A program made the position numbers and the translations under genes. Shown in pieces: positions 1 to 8,016 of a stretch of 64,000 nt of DNA. How positions within the stretch are numbered: position 1 is the stretch's first letter; each line of letters begins with the position of its first letter. Source of the stretch: Candidatus Methanoperedens sp. BLZ2 (GTDB taxonomy: Archaea; Halobacteriota; Methanosarcinia; Methanosarcinales; Methanoperedenaceae); the NCBI RefSeq assembly GCF_002487355.1, contig NZ_NTMG01000018.1, positions 1 to 64,000 on the forward strand. Direction: 5' to 3'. The notes below the pieces were generated by a model. That model searched no databases. It saw nothing but the letters and a program-made list of their open reading frames with translations, and was not told the origin of the DNA.

Positions 1-312
1 GTAGATGCATCATGGTCACAATTAATCAATTTAACTATATACAAAGCAGAATACGCTGGTAAAATAGTGGAATTGGTTAACCCTAATGGAACATCGCAGA
101 CCTGTATATGCGGATATCATGTACCGAAAACATTAGCAGTAAGAGTTCATTCATGCCCTTCCTGTGGTCTTGTGCTAAATAGAGACCATGTATCTGCGAT
201 GGTAATAGAAAGTAGAAGTAGTACGGCAGGTATTGCCGGAATTCAAGCCCGACAGAGCAATCCCAATAGGGAAGCAATGAAGCGGGAAGCCCCTTGTGAG
301 AGCAAGGGGTAG
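1..312 (+). CDS. tnpB: TnpB-type transposon nuclease, C-terminal part (cut by window edge)
   Basis: The reading frame is open from base 1, so the start lies outside the window. About 103 residues are visible. They hold the C-terminal zinc ribbon of IS200/IS605 TnpB proteins, with CxC and CxxC pairs (TCICGY and CPSCG), followed by the LNRDHVSA segment that carries the last RuvC-type aspartate of the family. TnpB is known as an RNA-guided DNA nuclease carried by these transposons. The gene ends inside the hairpin-plus-TAGTTCAC right end of the element, as is usual. Whether the missing N-terminus is intact, and whether a TnpA partner exists, cannot be seen. Confidence 0.9.
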   Translation, partial: VDASWSQLINLTIYKAEYAGKIVELVNPNGTSQTCICGYHVPKTLAVRVHSCPSCGLVLNRDHVSAMVIESRSSTAGIAGIQARQSNPNREAMKREAPCESKG

Positions 313-317
313 TTCAC
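270..317 (+). mobile_element. Right end of IS200/IS605-type element with omega-RNA 3' hairpin
   Basis: Bases 290-296 (ccccttg) and 303-309 (caagggg) form a 7-bp stem with a 6-base loop that overlaps the tnpB stop codon. The sequence then reads TAGTTCAC, ending at 317. Single-strand-transposed IS200/IS605 elements end this way, and the same RNA end serves as the omega-RNA scaffold of TnpB. By analogy the guide would begin at base 318. The exact boundary is inferred from the family pattern. Confidence 0.65.
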
Positions 318-363
318 ATTACCTTGATACTATCAATGCCAATCATACTGATTTCATTAATAT

Positions 364-666
364 ATGAGTATGAAATTTGTCGAACGCATAGAACAGGTGC
401 TTCCATGCCTGGTAGATCCATGGAAACTACGGATAATCGCTCATCTTAATAGCCCGCCTGATCTTAAAGAGCTTGCCCAGACCCTGGATGCGCGTTATTC
501 CGAGAGCCTGGGCGTGGTCCTTGTACGTCTTGGAAAGCGTGAGGTTAATTTTTTCGCAAGCGGAAAAGTTACTATAAGAGAGGTAAATGATATTGAAGAA
601 GGGAAAAAGCTTGTTAACTCAATACTTGCTATGGTTGCACAAAAGCAGCTGCTTAAAGAACAATAA
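364..666 (+). CDS. Small conserved-looking protein upstream of arsR, function unknown
   Basis: This 100-residue soluble protein has no signal peptide or membrane segment. The N-terminal half looks helical (residues 5-45). The second half reads like an alternating strand-helix domain, with VVLVRLGKREVNFFASGKV around residues 51-69 and then a helix rich in E and K. I do not recognise the family. It stands 33 bases before the ArsR-type regulator on the same strand and may be co-transcribed with it. Its only link to arsenic resistance is position. Codon use is ordinary for the window, which supports a real gene. Confidence 0.6.
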   Translation: MSMKFVERIEQVLPCLVDPWKLRIIAHLNSPPDLKELAQTLDARYSESLGVVLVRLGKREVNFFASGKVTIREVNDIEEGKKLVNSILAMVAQKQLLKEQ

Positions 667-699
667 GTTGCAATAAAAAGACATAAAATGCAGAGGATC

Positions 700-1071
700 A
701 TGAATAATAAATGCCTGTGTGCTTCAAAAACCGCAAAATTTTGCTGCCCCGGTGATAAAAAACTTCGTAAAGCCTGGCTTATGGACCTGGAAAAAGAACA
801 TGATCCATTAAGGCAGACCTCAAAAGAAATCGTCAGGAAATTAAAACTCCTCGCAAATTCCCACAGGATTGAGATTCTCCTGATGCTTGGGCAGCGAGAA
901 CATTGTATGGATGAGATGGCAAGAAAGTTAAAAGCCAAAAAGTCTGCTGTTTCTTATCATTTGATGATGTTAGAAAAAAATGGAATGATATGCAAAATAA
1001 AACGCTCCAGGTTTGCATTCTATTCACTTTCCCGGGGTGGAGAAAAAACGCTCTCTCTTTTTCGAAACTGA
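700..1071 (+). CDS. arsR: ArsR-family winged-helix transcriptional regulator
   Basis: The protein has 123 residues from the ATG at 700, which has a GAGG just upstream; an in-frame ATG at 688 would add four residues. A helix-turn-helix core sits in the second half, with the typical ArsR phrases LLANSHRIEILLML and SAVSYHLMMLEKNGMI. The N-terminus is cysteine-rich (CLC and CC within the first 15 residues), and one more Cys lies in EHCMDEMARKL, the position of the classical metal-binding helix. These cysteines may sense arsenite or another thiophilic metal. The arsenite pump gene follows directly, so it is the likely local repressor. Confidence 0.85.
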   Translation: MNNKCLCASKTAKFCCPGDKKLRKAWLMDLEKEHDPLRQTSKEIVRKLKLLANSHRIEILLMLGQREHCMDEMARKLKAKKSAVSYHLMMLEKNGMICKIKRSRFAFYSLSRGGEKTLSLFRN

Positions 1072-1134
1072 TCGTTCAAATTTTTTTGAAATTTTTATCA
1101 GGGTTTTATTACTGGAACGTCATTATAATATGCA

Positions 1135-2265
1135 ATGTCTCAAGTAAGGAATAGAATAGATAAAGGTAGCCTGGGCATAGTAAGTAAATTCCTGACTTTA
1201 TGGATTCTTCTTGCCATGGCAGCTGGCATAATTATAGGCGCTGCGTATCCGCAGGTGGCTAAAATATTAGATGCTGTCCGTATTGAACAGGTTTCCCTGC
1301 CAATTGCAATAGGTCTTATATGGATGATGTACCCGCCACTTGCGGGTGTGAAATACGAAGAACTCTATAAAATGAAGCAGCAGGGAAAGGCACTGAGTGT
1401 ATCCATTGTGCAGAACTGGGTAATAGGGCCTGTGCTGATGTTCGCTCTTGCCTGGATTTTTCTTCCTGACCTTCCTGAATACAGGATAGGTTTGATCATA
1501 ATCGGTCTTGCGCGATGCATCGCCATGGTTCTTGTCTGGAACCAGCTGGCAGGTGGAGATAATGAATTATGCGCTGTCCTTGTGGCTGTGAACTCAATAT
1601 TCCAGGTGGCGCTTTATTCGGTTCTGGCGTACTTATTTGTAACTGTATTATCAGCATGGATAGGCGGAACCGGAGCAGGCGCTGTAGTGGACATTTCCAT
1701 ATGGGAAGTCGCCAAAGCTGTATTCATCTATCTGGGGATTCCTTTTATTGCAGGTATAATAACACGGTCTGTCCTTGTGAAAAAGAGAGGAAAAGACTGG
1801 TATGATAATGTATTTATGAAAAAGCTTGGTCCCACTGCTTTGATCGGATTGCTTTTTACAATTATAGTTATGTTCTCCTTAAAGGGAGAGTACATTCTAA
1901 AACTCCCCATGGACGTGTTCAGGATAGCAGTCCCGCTGCTTATTTATTTCATCCTGATGTTTAGCATTTCATTTTTCATGTCGTACAGGCTGGGCTTTTC
2001 TTATGACAAATCCACAACCCTGGCATTCACAGCAGCAAGCAACAATTTTGAACTTGCAATTGCAGTAGCTGTTGCGGTGTTCGGGATAGATTCAGGCGTG
2101 GCTTTTGCAGCCGTGGTGGGACCGCTGATTGAAGTGCCTGTTATGCTGGGACTGGTACATGTAGCAAGACGGGTAAGCGTCATGTGGTTTGATCAAAAAG
2201 GTCTTTCGATAAATAGAAAAATTACTGCTGATGTTACAGGAAACTTGAATATAAAGGAGGAATAA
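1135..2265 (+). CDS. acr3: Arsenite efflux permease, ACR3 family
   Basis: This 376-residue polytopic membrane protein has about ten hydrophobic segments. Family signatures are [14 protein letters not shown] near residue 65, [14 protein letters not shown] with the conserved cysteine at 128, and the late [15 protein letters not shown] helix with its conserved glutamate. ACR3 exports As(III) across the cytoplasmic membrane. Its length fits the family. The gene is followed by arsD and an ATPase gene arsA, so efflux may be ATP-assisted, although ArsA partnership is best documented for ArsB pumps. It ends on TAA three bases before the AhpD-like remnant, within an evident operon. Confidence 0.93.
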   Translation: MSQVRNRIDKGSLGIVSKFLTLWILLAMAAGIIIGAAYPQVAKILDAVRIEQVSLPIAIGLIWMMYPPLAGVKYEELYKMKQQGKALSVSIVQNWVIGPVLMFALAWIFLPDLPEYRIGLIIIGLARCIAMVLVWNQLAGGDNELCAVLVAVNSIFQVALYSVLAYLFVTVLSAWIGGTGAGAVVDISIWEVAKAVFIYLGIPFIAGIITRSVLVKKRGKDWYDNVFMKKLGPTALIGLLFTIIVMFSLKGEYILKLPMDVFRIAVPLLIYFILMFSISFFMSYRLGFSYDKSTTLAFTAASNNFELAIAVAVAVFGIDSGVAFAAVVGPLIEVPVMLGLVHVARRVSVMWFDQKGLSINRKITADVTGNLNIKEE

Positions 2266-2268
2266 AAT

Positions 2269-2421
2269 TTGTCATGGTTCAACGAGAAAACACCGGATGT
2301 TGCGAAAGCATTTTCTGAGTTGAGAAATTCTGTATATAAAGAAGGTGCGCTTGATCTTCGCACAAAAGAACTCATATCTGTGACGGCTTCTGTGCTTATG
2401 AGATGCGAGCGATGTATATGA
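2269..2421 (+). pseudogene. Truncated AhpD-like carboxymuconolactone decarboxylase remnant
   Basis: From a TTG at 2269 a 50-residue frame resembles the N-terminus of AhpD/CMD proteins: FNEKTPDVAKAFSELR, LRTKELISVTASVLM, then RCERCI with the redox CxxC pair. A TGA at 2419-2421 stops it exactly after the CxxC, where the family normally continues with a histidine-containing helix. The codons after the stop still read KNHGEKG, which weakly resembles that helix, before the arsD start takes over. AhpD-like genes are common in ars operons. I read this as a gene cut by a nonsense change and a 3' deletion. Confidence 0.65.
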
Positions 2422-2446
2422 AAAAATCATGGAGAAAAAGGAATAG

Positions 2447-2761
2447 ATGGCAAAGATAAATTTGGTTATATACGAAGGTGCGATGTGCTGCTCCACTGGC
2501 GTCTGCGGTCCGGAGCCGAATAAGGAACTGATAGAGCTTAACGAGGCATTAAAAAGATTGCAAAAAGAATTCAAAGAATTGAATGCAGTAAGGGCAAGCA
2601 TATCTTTTAACCTGGACATGTTCCTTAAGAATAGTGAAATTTCTCAACTGATACAAGTTAATGGACCGGGTGTACTCCCCATTACCACTATCAACGGCAA
2701 AATTGTTGCCAAACAAAAATATTTAACATACGCTGAACTGAAAAAAGAAATTGAAAAATAG
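2447..2761 (+). CDS. arsD: ArsD arsenic metallochaperone
   Basis: This 104-residue thioredoxin-fold protein matches the length of ArsD. The N-terminus shows the vicinal pair C14-C15 and C20 in GAMCCSTGVCGP, the arsenite-binding cysteines of the family. VLPITTINGKIV near residue 75 is also typical. ArsD hands As(III) to the ArsA ATPase, and the arsA start is only 3 bases downstream, which agrees. The C-terminal CC pairs of the longer enterobacterial ArsD are absent, as in many short ArsD proteins. Confidence 0.93.
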   Translation: MAKINLVIYEGAMCCSTGVCGPEPNKELIELNEALKRLQKEFKELNAVRASISFNLDMFLKNSEISQLIQVNGPGVLPITTINGKIVAKQKYLTYAELKKEIEK

Positions 2762-2764
2762 CAA

Positions 2765-4642
2765 ATGGACAATAATGTGACAAATCAATTAATAGAGCCA
2801 CAACAAAAAGGAGAAACAAAATTCGTTTTTTTCAGCGGTAAGGGCGGAGTTGGGAAAAGCACGATGAGCTGCACTACTGCTGTGTGGCTTGCAAAAAAAG
2901 GTTATAAAACTTTACTCGTTACCACAGACCCGGCTCCAAATCTCTCTGATATATTTACACAGGAAATCGGGCATAAAATTACTTCCATTAATAATATTGA
3001 GAACCTGTTCGCAATCGAGATAAACCCCGATACAGCTTCCGAAGAATATAGAGAAAGAATTATTGCCCCTATGAGAAAGATTCTGGATGAAAAGAATATA
3101 CAGGTAATAAATGAGCAGATGAACAGCCCCTGCGTTGAGGAAGTGGCAGCATTTGATAAATTCATAGAATTTATGGATGATCCCCAATATGATGTTGTCA
3201 TATTTGATACCGCACCGACCGGACATACGATCAGACTCTTAGAACTTCCAGGCGGCTGGAGCACAACATTAGAAAAAAGTGCCTCTACCTGCATAGGACC
3301 CGGCGCATCTTTGCAGAATGCAAAATCCAGATATGAAAAAGCAATATCGTATCTTCAGGATGATGCTAAAACTTCCTTCATCTTTGTTCTGAAACCTGAG
3401 AGCTCCTCGCTTCTTGAAACAAAAAGAAGTTCTGATGAATTATCTAAATTGGGAATTAAAATAAATATCCTGATAATTAATGGAATACTGCCAGAAGAGG
3501 CGTGTACAGATGAATTTTTCAAAAAGAAGAAAGTAGATGAGCAAAAAATAGTGAAAAAAATCAATGAAACATTTCCTGCCATGCAGAAATTATTTTACCA
3601 GCTCAGAGATTCTGAGGTTTCTGGTCTGGAATTGTTAGAAGCAGCAGGGAAATTTTTATATGAAGCTAAAATAGAGGATGTTGAAATAGAAATAGAAACA
3701 GAATTAGAATTATCAAATAAGAAAGGGAAAATCCAGGAATCCGGGTTGATAACTGATCAAAGTGAACTGTATGATTTACTCACCCCTTTGAATGGAACCA
3801 GATATATATTTTTCACAGGCAAAGGGGGTGTGGGTAAAAGCACGATTGCCTGTGCAACTTCCCTTTATCTGGCAGAAAAAGGTTTTAGAACTTTGATACT
3901 CACAACAGATCCAGCATCTCATTTACAGGATATTTTCGGGCAGACGGTTGAGCATGAACCGACGAGAATTAGCGGTGTGGATAATTTATATGCAGCAAGA
4001 ATAGACCAGAAGAAAGCACTGGAGGAGTATAAAAAACGAATTCTGGATATAGTTAAAGATAATGACGAGGAAACAAAGAAATCTGTGGAAGAAGACCTGA
4101 ACTCTCCCTGCGCGCAAGAAATGGCTGCATTTGAACGATTTATAAATTATTTTGAATTGAATGGATATGATATAATAATTTTTGACACAGCACCGACAGG
4201 GCACACCCTGCGATTATTAGAACTTCCTTCTGACTGGAAAGGATTTATCGACCTGGGGGATTTAACAAAGAAATCATCTGATGAAACTGAAACTAAGAAT
4301 AAGTATGCCAATGTCATAGAAACAATGAAAAACAAAGAAAAAAGCACGTTTGTTTTTGTGATGTATCCCGAATACACACCCATAATAGAAGCATGGAGAG
4401 CCTCTGAAGAATTAAAAAGGCAGGTTAAAATAGAAACCGCCCTGGTAGCGGTTAATTACCTGCTTCCGCAGGATTTTGGGAAGAATAAGTTCTTCAGCAA
4501 TAGAAGAAAACAGCAAGAGAAGTATTTATCTGAAATAAAGCAGAGATTCAAAACCCCGATGCTTATAGTTCCTCTTCTTGAACGTGAGCCTGAAGGTCTC
4601 GATAAATTAAGAGAGCTTGGAAGAACCGTCTTTAGTGGATAG
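2765..4642 (+). CDS. arsA: ArsA arsenical pump-driving ATPase, two-domain form
   Basis: This 625-residue soluble ATPase consists of two homologous halves. Each half has a deviant Walker A motif: FFSGKGGVGKST near residue 22 and FFTGKGGVGKST near 345. Each has a NSPC segment followed by FDTAPTGHT. The NSPC cysteines and the cysteine in ASTCIGPG match the As(III)-binding positions of bacterial ArsA. ArsA couples ATP hydrolysis to arsenite extrusion through the membrane pump, here presumably the ACR3 protein upstream. The linker around residues 315-335 is rich in acidic residues and lysine. The gene ends 43 bases from the converging mtrH, with a shared palindrome between them. Confidence 0.94.
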   Translation: MDNNVTNQLIEPQQKGETKFVFFSGKGGVGKSTMSCTTAVWLAKKGYKTLLVTTDPAPNLSDIFTQEIGHKITSINNIENLFAIEINPDTASEEYRERIIAPMRKILDEKNIQVINEQMNSPCVEEVAAFDKFIEFMDDPQYDVVIFDTAPTGHTIRLLELPGGWSTTLEKSASTCIGPGASLQNAKSRYEKAISYLQDDAKTSFIFVLKPESSSLLETKRSSDELSKLGIKINILIINGILPEEACTDEFFKKKKVDEQKIVKKINETFPAMQKLFYQLRDSEVSGLELLEAAGKFLYEAKIEDVEIEIETELELSNKKGKIQESGLITDQSELYDLLTPLNGTRYIFFTGKGGVGKSTIACATSLYLAEKGFRTLILTTDPASHLQDIFGQTVEHEPTRISGVDNLYAARIDQKKALEEYKKRILDIVKDNDEETKKSVEEDLNSPCAQEMAAFERFINYFELNGYDIIIFDTAPTGHTLRLLELPSDWKGFIDLGDLTKKSSDETETKNKYANVIETMKNKEKSTFVFVMYPEYTPIIEAWRASEELKRQVKIETALVAVNYLLPQDFGKNKFFSNRRKQQEKYLSEIKQRFKTPMLIVPLLEREPEGLDKLRELGRTVFSG

Positions 4643-4670
4643 AGTCTTTAGTAAAGTCTTTGGTGGTAAA

Positions 4671-4696
4671 AAATTGGTGTAAATTTACACCAATTT
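4671..4696. terminator. Perfect 26-bp palindrome between converging arsA and mtrH
   Basis: Bases 4671-4683 are followed immediately by their exact reverse complement, 4684-4696 (arm aaattggtgtaaa). The palindrome spans the mtrH stop codon and has a T-rich run on the plus side. It lies where two convergent operons meet and could act as a bidirectional terminator or mRNA 3' end. Function is inferred. Confidence 0.5.
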
Positions 4697-5635
4697 CTTT
4701 ATCGGATGGGATTCAGCCAGAACACTGAGGCCAAGGTCTTTTGCGGTTTCACCGAGCATAATATCTACCATTGCTACTGCCGGGAAAACCTTCTTTACGT
4801 TTTCAATCGGACCATACAGCAGGAAATTGGCGCCCATTATCTGTGCGACAAGGTTTGTGCCTATATCCACTGGCGGCCATGATTCGGTCTTTGCATCCGG
4901 ATCTGTTTTCTTGTATTTTTTCATCCAGTCCCATGCTGAAGCCATGTTGTGGAAGCCCCCGCCTGCGGGTAAGCCTAATTTACCTTTTATGGCAAGAACC
5001 GACCTGATAGTAGCTCCGGAACCTGCTCCGAGAGGTGTTGCTGCTACATCCACCAGGGGTCTTGTAATTCCGACTTCTTTTGCTACATCAAGCATACCTT
5101 TTGTCTGTCCTGTTCCTCCTTTCTCAAGGATCTCAAGTTTTCCTTCAACGCTGGGGTTTGTGGCATTGAATGCAAGAACAATTGCGGATGTCATCTTGCT
5201 CTCCTTTAGGGCCTTGATCTCTTCAGCACCGATACTTGCATTTATGGAATTGTGTATGGCACGTTTCTCAACACCGATCTCCTTTGCGTACTTTGCTGCA
5301 ACAGCCCTGACATGTCCGTCAGAGGAGTCAACAAGGAATGGTACATCATCGCATATATTTACGAACCAGTCAATATATTTCTTGATAGCTTCTGGCGTTT
5401 CGCCAACGAGCTGATTGAAATATGGATTTCCTGTCGTATCTCCCATCACTTCCTGTGTATTCCACAGTTTCTCGGCTGCAGCTTTGTCAAATACACCATG
5501 GTCTTCATCAGTCACGATCTTATGTTTTAAATAAAACATCGTACTGACAAGTACTGTTGGGTATTCTCCAGGCTGTCCGCCCACTTTTGTTTTACCGAAC
5601 TCAAATACTTCTTGTTTCTTATCAAATCTGAACAT
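4685..5635 (-). CDS. mtrH: Tetrahydromethanopterin S-methyltransferase subunit H
   Basis: MtrH, 316 residues, is the soluble subunit that moves the methyl group from methyl-tetrahydromethanopterin to the corrinoid on MtrA. It belongs to the TIM-barrel pterin-binding methyltransferases. Recognisable segments include KVGGQPGEYPTVLVSTMFY near the start and VLAFNATNPSVEGKLEILE in the middle. It is the last gene of the operon, 13 bases after mtrG. Length and composition are normal for the family. The C-terminal codons are embedded in the palindrome shared with the ars operon end. Confidence 0.96.
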   Translation of the reverse strand: MFRFDKKQEVFEFGKTKVGGQPGEYPTVLVSTMFYLKHKIVTDEDHGVFDKAAAEKLWNTQEVMGDTTGNPYFNQLVGETPEAIKKYIDWFVNICDDVPFLVDSSDGHVRAVAAKYAKEIGVEKRAIHNSINASIGAEEIKALKESKMTSAIVLAFNATNPSVEGKLEILEKGGTGQTKGMLDVAKEVGITRPLVDVAATPLGAGSGATIRSVLAIKGKLGLPAGGGFHNMASAWDWMKKYKKTDPDAKTESWPPVDIGTNLVAQIMGANFLLYGPIENVKKVFPAVAMVDIMLGETAKDLGLSVLAESHPIKKLV

Positions 5636-5648
5636 CTTGGCACCTCAC

Positions 5649-5918
5649 TTATTCTAATCCTAAAGCTTTCTTTACTGCATTGATCAATACCGGGTTTGAA
5701 AGCGCTGGTGAAAGAAGCAGTAACAAATATACCACCACAATCATGAGCGATGCGCAAATCCCGTACAGTATTCCTATGTCTCTTCCTATTTTTTTTCCAT
5801 ATCTCTGGTGTATCTCAGAATTTGTGAACTCGATCTTTTCATCTATTTCATCTAATTTCTGGAGGATATTTTTGTAGTCTTCCGGATCTACGATAACTAT
5901 TGGGACTTTTTCTGCCAT
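5649..5918 (-). CDS. mtrG: Tetrahydromethanopterin S-methyltransferase subunit G
   Basis: MtrG is a small subunit of the membrane Mtr complex, here 89 residues. The family segment IDEKIEFTNSEIHQRYGKK is followed by GRDIGILYG and one C-terminal transmembrane helix near residues 53-71. It continues about 15 residues past the helix, slightly longer than most MtrG proteins. It lies between mtrF and mtrH in the usual order. Assignment rests on motif and position. Confidence 0.92.
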   Translation of the reverse strand: MAEKVPIVIVDPEDYKNILQKLDEIDEKIEFTNSEIHQRYGKKIGRDIGILYGICASLMIVVVYLLLLLSPALSNPVLINAVKKALGLE

Positions 5919-5922
5919 TTTT

Positions 5923-6147
5923 TCACCCCATCAAATAAGGAGGAACAAGTACTGCTATCATAACGATCACGAAACCGATCGAGATACCGATCACGCCTGT
6001 TGCGCCGACACCTGATTCAAGTTTCTGGTTTCGTGAAATAAGCTGGCCCCTGTATCTGATATCCTCTACCAGCGATTCTATGGCAACCATTGAAGGATTT
6101 AATACCATTGGTACGCCTTTTCCATATTCGTATTCTTTCTCTGCCAT
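5923..6147 (-). CDS. mtrF: Tetrahydromethanopterin S-methyltransferase subunit F
   Basis: MtrF, 74 residues from the ATG at 6147. A GGAGGTG at about 6153-6160 selects this start rather than the ATG three codons upstream, which would overlap mtrA. The sequence holds [23 protein letters not shown] and then [12 protein letters not shown], both characteristic, and one C-terminal transmembrane helix. MtrF anchors in the membrane beside MtrA and may help couple methyl transfer to sodium pumping. It follows mtrA by one base and precedes mtrG by four. Confidence 0.92.
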   Translation of the reverse strand: MAEKEYEYGKGVPMVLNPSMVAIESLVEDIRYRGQLISRNQKLESGVGATGVIGISIGFVIVMIAVLVPPYLMG

Positions 6148-6148
6148 T

Positions 6149-6874
6149 TTAAACACCTCCGCCGAATATCAGTATTCCAAGAATGGTCAATCCCACGACA
6201 AGACCTATCATCATACCTTCTATCTTTCCGGCATAGATACCTGACATTAATTTATTCATATTCCCGATATCGATCGTCTGCTGTTGAACGCCTTTTATCC
6301 TTGCCTGGATGGACGCAAGCTCGGCTGACATGGGCTTGACACCGCCTAACTCTTCTGCCTCTTTTGCCTCGCCGACCTGGATTATCATAGGTTCGCCATC
6401 AAAGGCTCCCGGGTCTTTTGCTGCCAGTTCTTTTATCTTTGCAATGATGGCATTTTCATCTTCAGTGCCCATCATTTCAACTATCTGGACCTGTGCCTGG
6501 AATCTCTTTACGGCATCATCAGGCAGGTTTTCAATGTAAGGGATAGCGCCTGTTGAACCTACGATCCTGTTGTCTTTGATCCCATTCTTGTGAAGCATTA
6601 TTATTGCTTCACCTGATATGTGACCCTTTACTTCAGCGCCTGTAACGAGAAGAAAGCGTATGTTGGGGTTGGAAATGATGTTCGCAACTATTTTCTCGAT
6701 ACCCAGGTTTTCAGTTTTGTGCGGGCCGGTGATACATGCGCCAGCTGCTATTTGAGGTGCGCCTTTAAGATGCGAACCGCATGTGGTTACTGCAACACAA
6801 TTTTCCGGGTTTCCCGCATCATATTCACCTTTAACAACGGGCCAGCCTGCTGCAGGTTTTACTTTATTAGCCAT
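6149..6874 (-). CDS. mtrA: Tetrahydromethanopterin S-methyltransferase subunit A (corrinoid protein)
   Basis: MtrA, 241 residues, carries the corrinoid that receives the methyl group before it passes to coenzyme M. The N-terminal cytoplasmic domain has the conserved stretch [20 protein letters not shown], and the cobalt-ligand histidine is likely H85 in [11 protein letters not shown] single C-terminal transmembrane helix (about 217-238) anchors it. Length equals the full-length, membrane-bound form. It lies between mtrB and mtrF and is separated from mtrB by no bases. Confidence 0.96.
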   Translation of the reverse strand: MANKVKPAAGWPVVKGEYDAGNPENCVAVTTCGSHLKGAPQIAAGACITGPHKTENLGIEKIVANIISNPNIRFLLVTGAEVKGHISGEAIIMLHKNGIKDNRIVGSTGAIPYIENLPDDAVKRFQAQVQIVEMMGTEDENAIIAKIKELAAKDPGAFDGEPMIIQVGEAKEAEELGGVKPMSAELASIQARIKGVQQQTIDIGNMNKLMSGIYAGKIEGMMIGLVVGLTILGILIFGGGV

Positions 6875-7186
6875 TTACATCCCTCCAAGCTTCGTCACAG
6901 TGAGCAATAAAAAGGACACGATAAATCCTATTATTGCACCATAGAATACATTTGTTACTATTCCTGCATTATAGGAAGCACTCTCTCTTCCAGGGAACAT
7001 GCTCAATAATTTTGCCCTGGGATCAAGCTGGTTCATCATATCAGTGACGATATTATCCAGTTCATCCAGTTGTGTTTTCACAGCATCGAGTGAATATTCC
7101 ACAACATCATCCTTTTCTTCTGCGATCACACCTGTCGTGGGATCCAGGATCAGGTGCATTTCAGGAACAACTCTTATATGGCTCAT
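6875..7186 (-). CDS. mtrB: Tetrahydromethanopterin S-methyltransferase subunit B
   Basis: MtrB, 103 residues, has a soluble N-terminal part (IRVVPEMHLILDPTTGVI near the start) and one C-terminal transmembrane helix with FYGAIIGFIVSFLLL. It is a small anchoring subunit of the sodium-pumping Mtr complex. Its stop abuts the mtrA start and its own start lies two bases after mtrC, so translation is probably coupled. Confidence 0.94.
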   Translation of the reverse strand: MSHIRVVPEMHLILDPTTGVIAEEKDDVVEYSLDAVKTQLDELDNIVTDMMNQLDPRAKLLSMFPGRESASYNAGIVTNVFYGAIIGFIVSFLLLTVTKLGGM

Positions 7187-7188
7187 TT

Positions 7189-8016
7189 TTATGCCTCCGT
7201 CTTGGGGATCAATCCGGTTCCGACTACTGATGAAGCATCATGATAAACTTCATCCCAGAATTTCTTGTAAAATATTATCCAGAGACCTATTCCAAGGACC
7301 AGGGTTATAACTCCTGATGTACCGAGTGTCATGGTTGCAGCAATTCCGATTATTGCCATTGTTATGGCTCCTGTTGAGCCGGCAAGATACAGAAGCCTCT
7401 TTTGCTTTTCATCAGGACCGAGACATGCATTGAAAGGATGCAGCATTGCAACAGCCCCGACCCAGAAGACTGCAAGTATTATACCATTATCGAAAACCAG
7501 TGTAACAATATTTGCAAACTCAAAATTTCCTGCTACTGCCGCGGAAAAGCCGATAATGATTATCGTTCCGGAAGCAGCGATTTCAGTCATACAGCGGATC
7601 ATCACAGGTATCTTCATTTTTATGACGTTCTGTGCAAACCAGCCAACTATGAATCCGAGAATGGATGCTGTTACCAGAGCTACTATCGGACCTGCAAGGA
7701 CAATAGTTTTTACTATTGCGAGGCCGAACATGGCAGCGATTATTCCCATTCCCATCGCAATTTGTCCGATGGATGGGACACCTGTTCCCAGGCCATATTT
7801 TGCAACGCGCCTTACTGCGTCTGCGCCCCACACAACAGCGCAAATGCCTCCAAGCGCTCCGAATGTGGGGGCTATGGTTCTAAGGACGATCGCGGGATTA
7901 CCACCGATTTTATCTCCAGCAAATGGAAGTAAATAGGTGAGGTATATTCCAAGAAGCCCTCCGATTATCCCGATAAGCAGTAATTGATTGGGTGATCTTT
8001 CTTTGACATCGCTCAT
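7189..8016 (-). CDS. mtrC: Tetrahydromethanopterin S-methyltransferase subunit C
   Basis: MtrC is an integral membrane subunit of 275 residues from the ATG at 8016. That start overlaps the mtrD stop as ATGA; an upstream in-frame ATG at 8058 would extend into mtrD and is unlikely. Several hydrophobic helices are seen, with phrases such as FGALGGICAVVWGADAVRR and HPFNACLGPDEKQKRLLYLA. With MtrD and MtrE it forms the membrane part that couples exergonic methyl transfer to sodium export. It sits in the standard E-D-C-B-A-F-G-H order. Confidence 0.95.
   Translation of the reverse strand: MSDVKERSPNQLLLIGIIGGLLGIYLTYLLPFAGDKIGGNPAIVLRTIAPTFGALGGICAVVWGADAVRRVAKYGLGTGVPSIGQIAMGMGIIAAMFGLAIVKTIVLAGPIVALVTASILGFIVGWFAQNVIKMKIPVMIRCMTEIAASGTIIIIGFSAAVAGNFEFANIVTLVFDNGIILAVFWVGAVAMLHPFNACLGPDEKQKRLLYLAGSTGAITMAIIGIAATMTLGTSGVITLVLGIGLWIIFYKKFWDEVYHDASSVVGTGLIPKTEA

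Noticed and set aside
2269-2460. TGA in the AhpD-like remnant read as selenocysteine
   Set aside because: The codons after the TGA soon run into the arsD start and lack the rest of the family. No insertion element is evident, and selenoproteins are not expected in this lineage.
4827-5414. Long plus-strand frame of 195 codons
   Set aside because: It is the reverse shadow of mtrH, which has clear family motifs; the plus frame has no ribosome binding site or recognisable domain.
7331-7936. Plus-strand frame of 201 codons opposite mtrC
   Set aside because: It is a shadow of the Ala/Gly/Ile-rich membrane gene mtrC; repetitive P, T and A content is typical of antisense frames.
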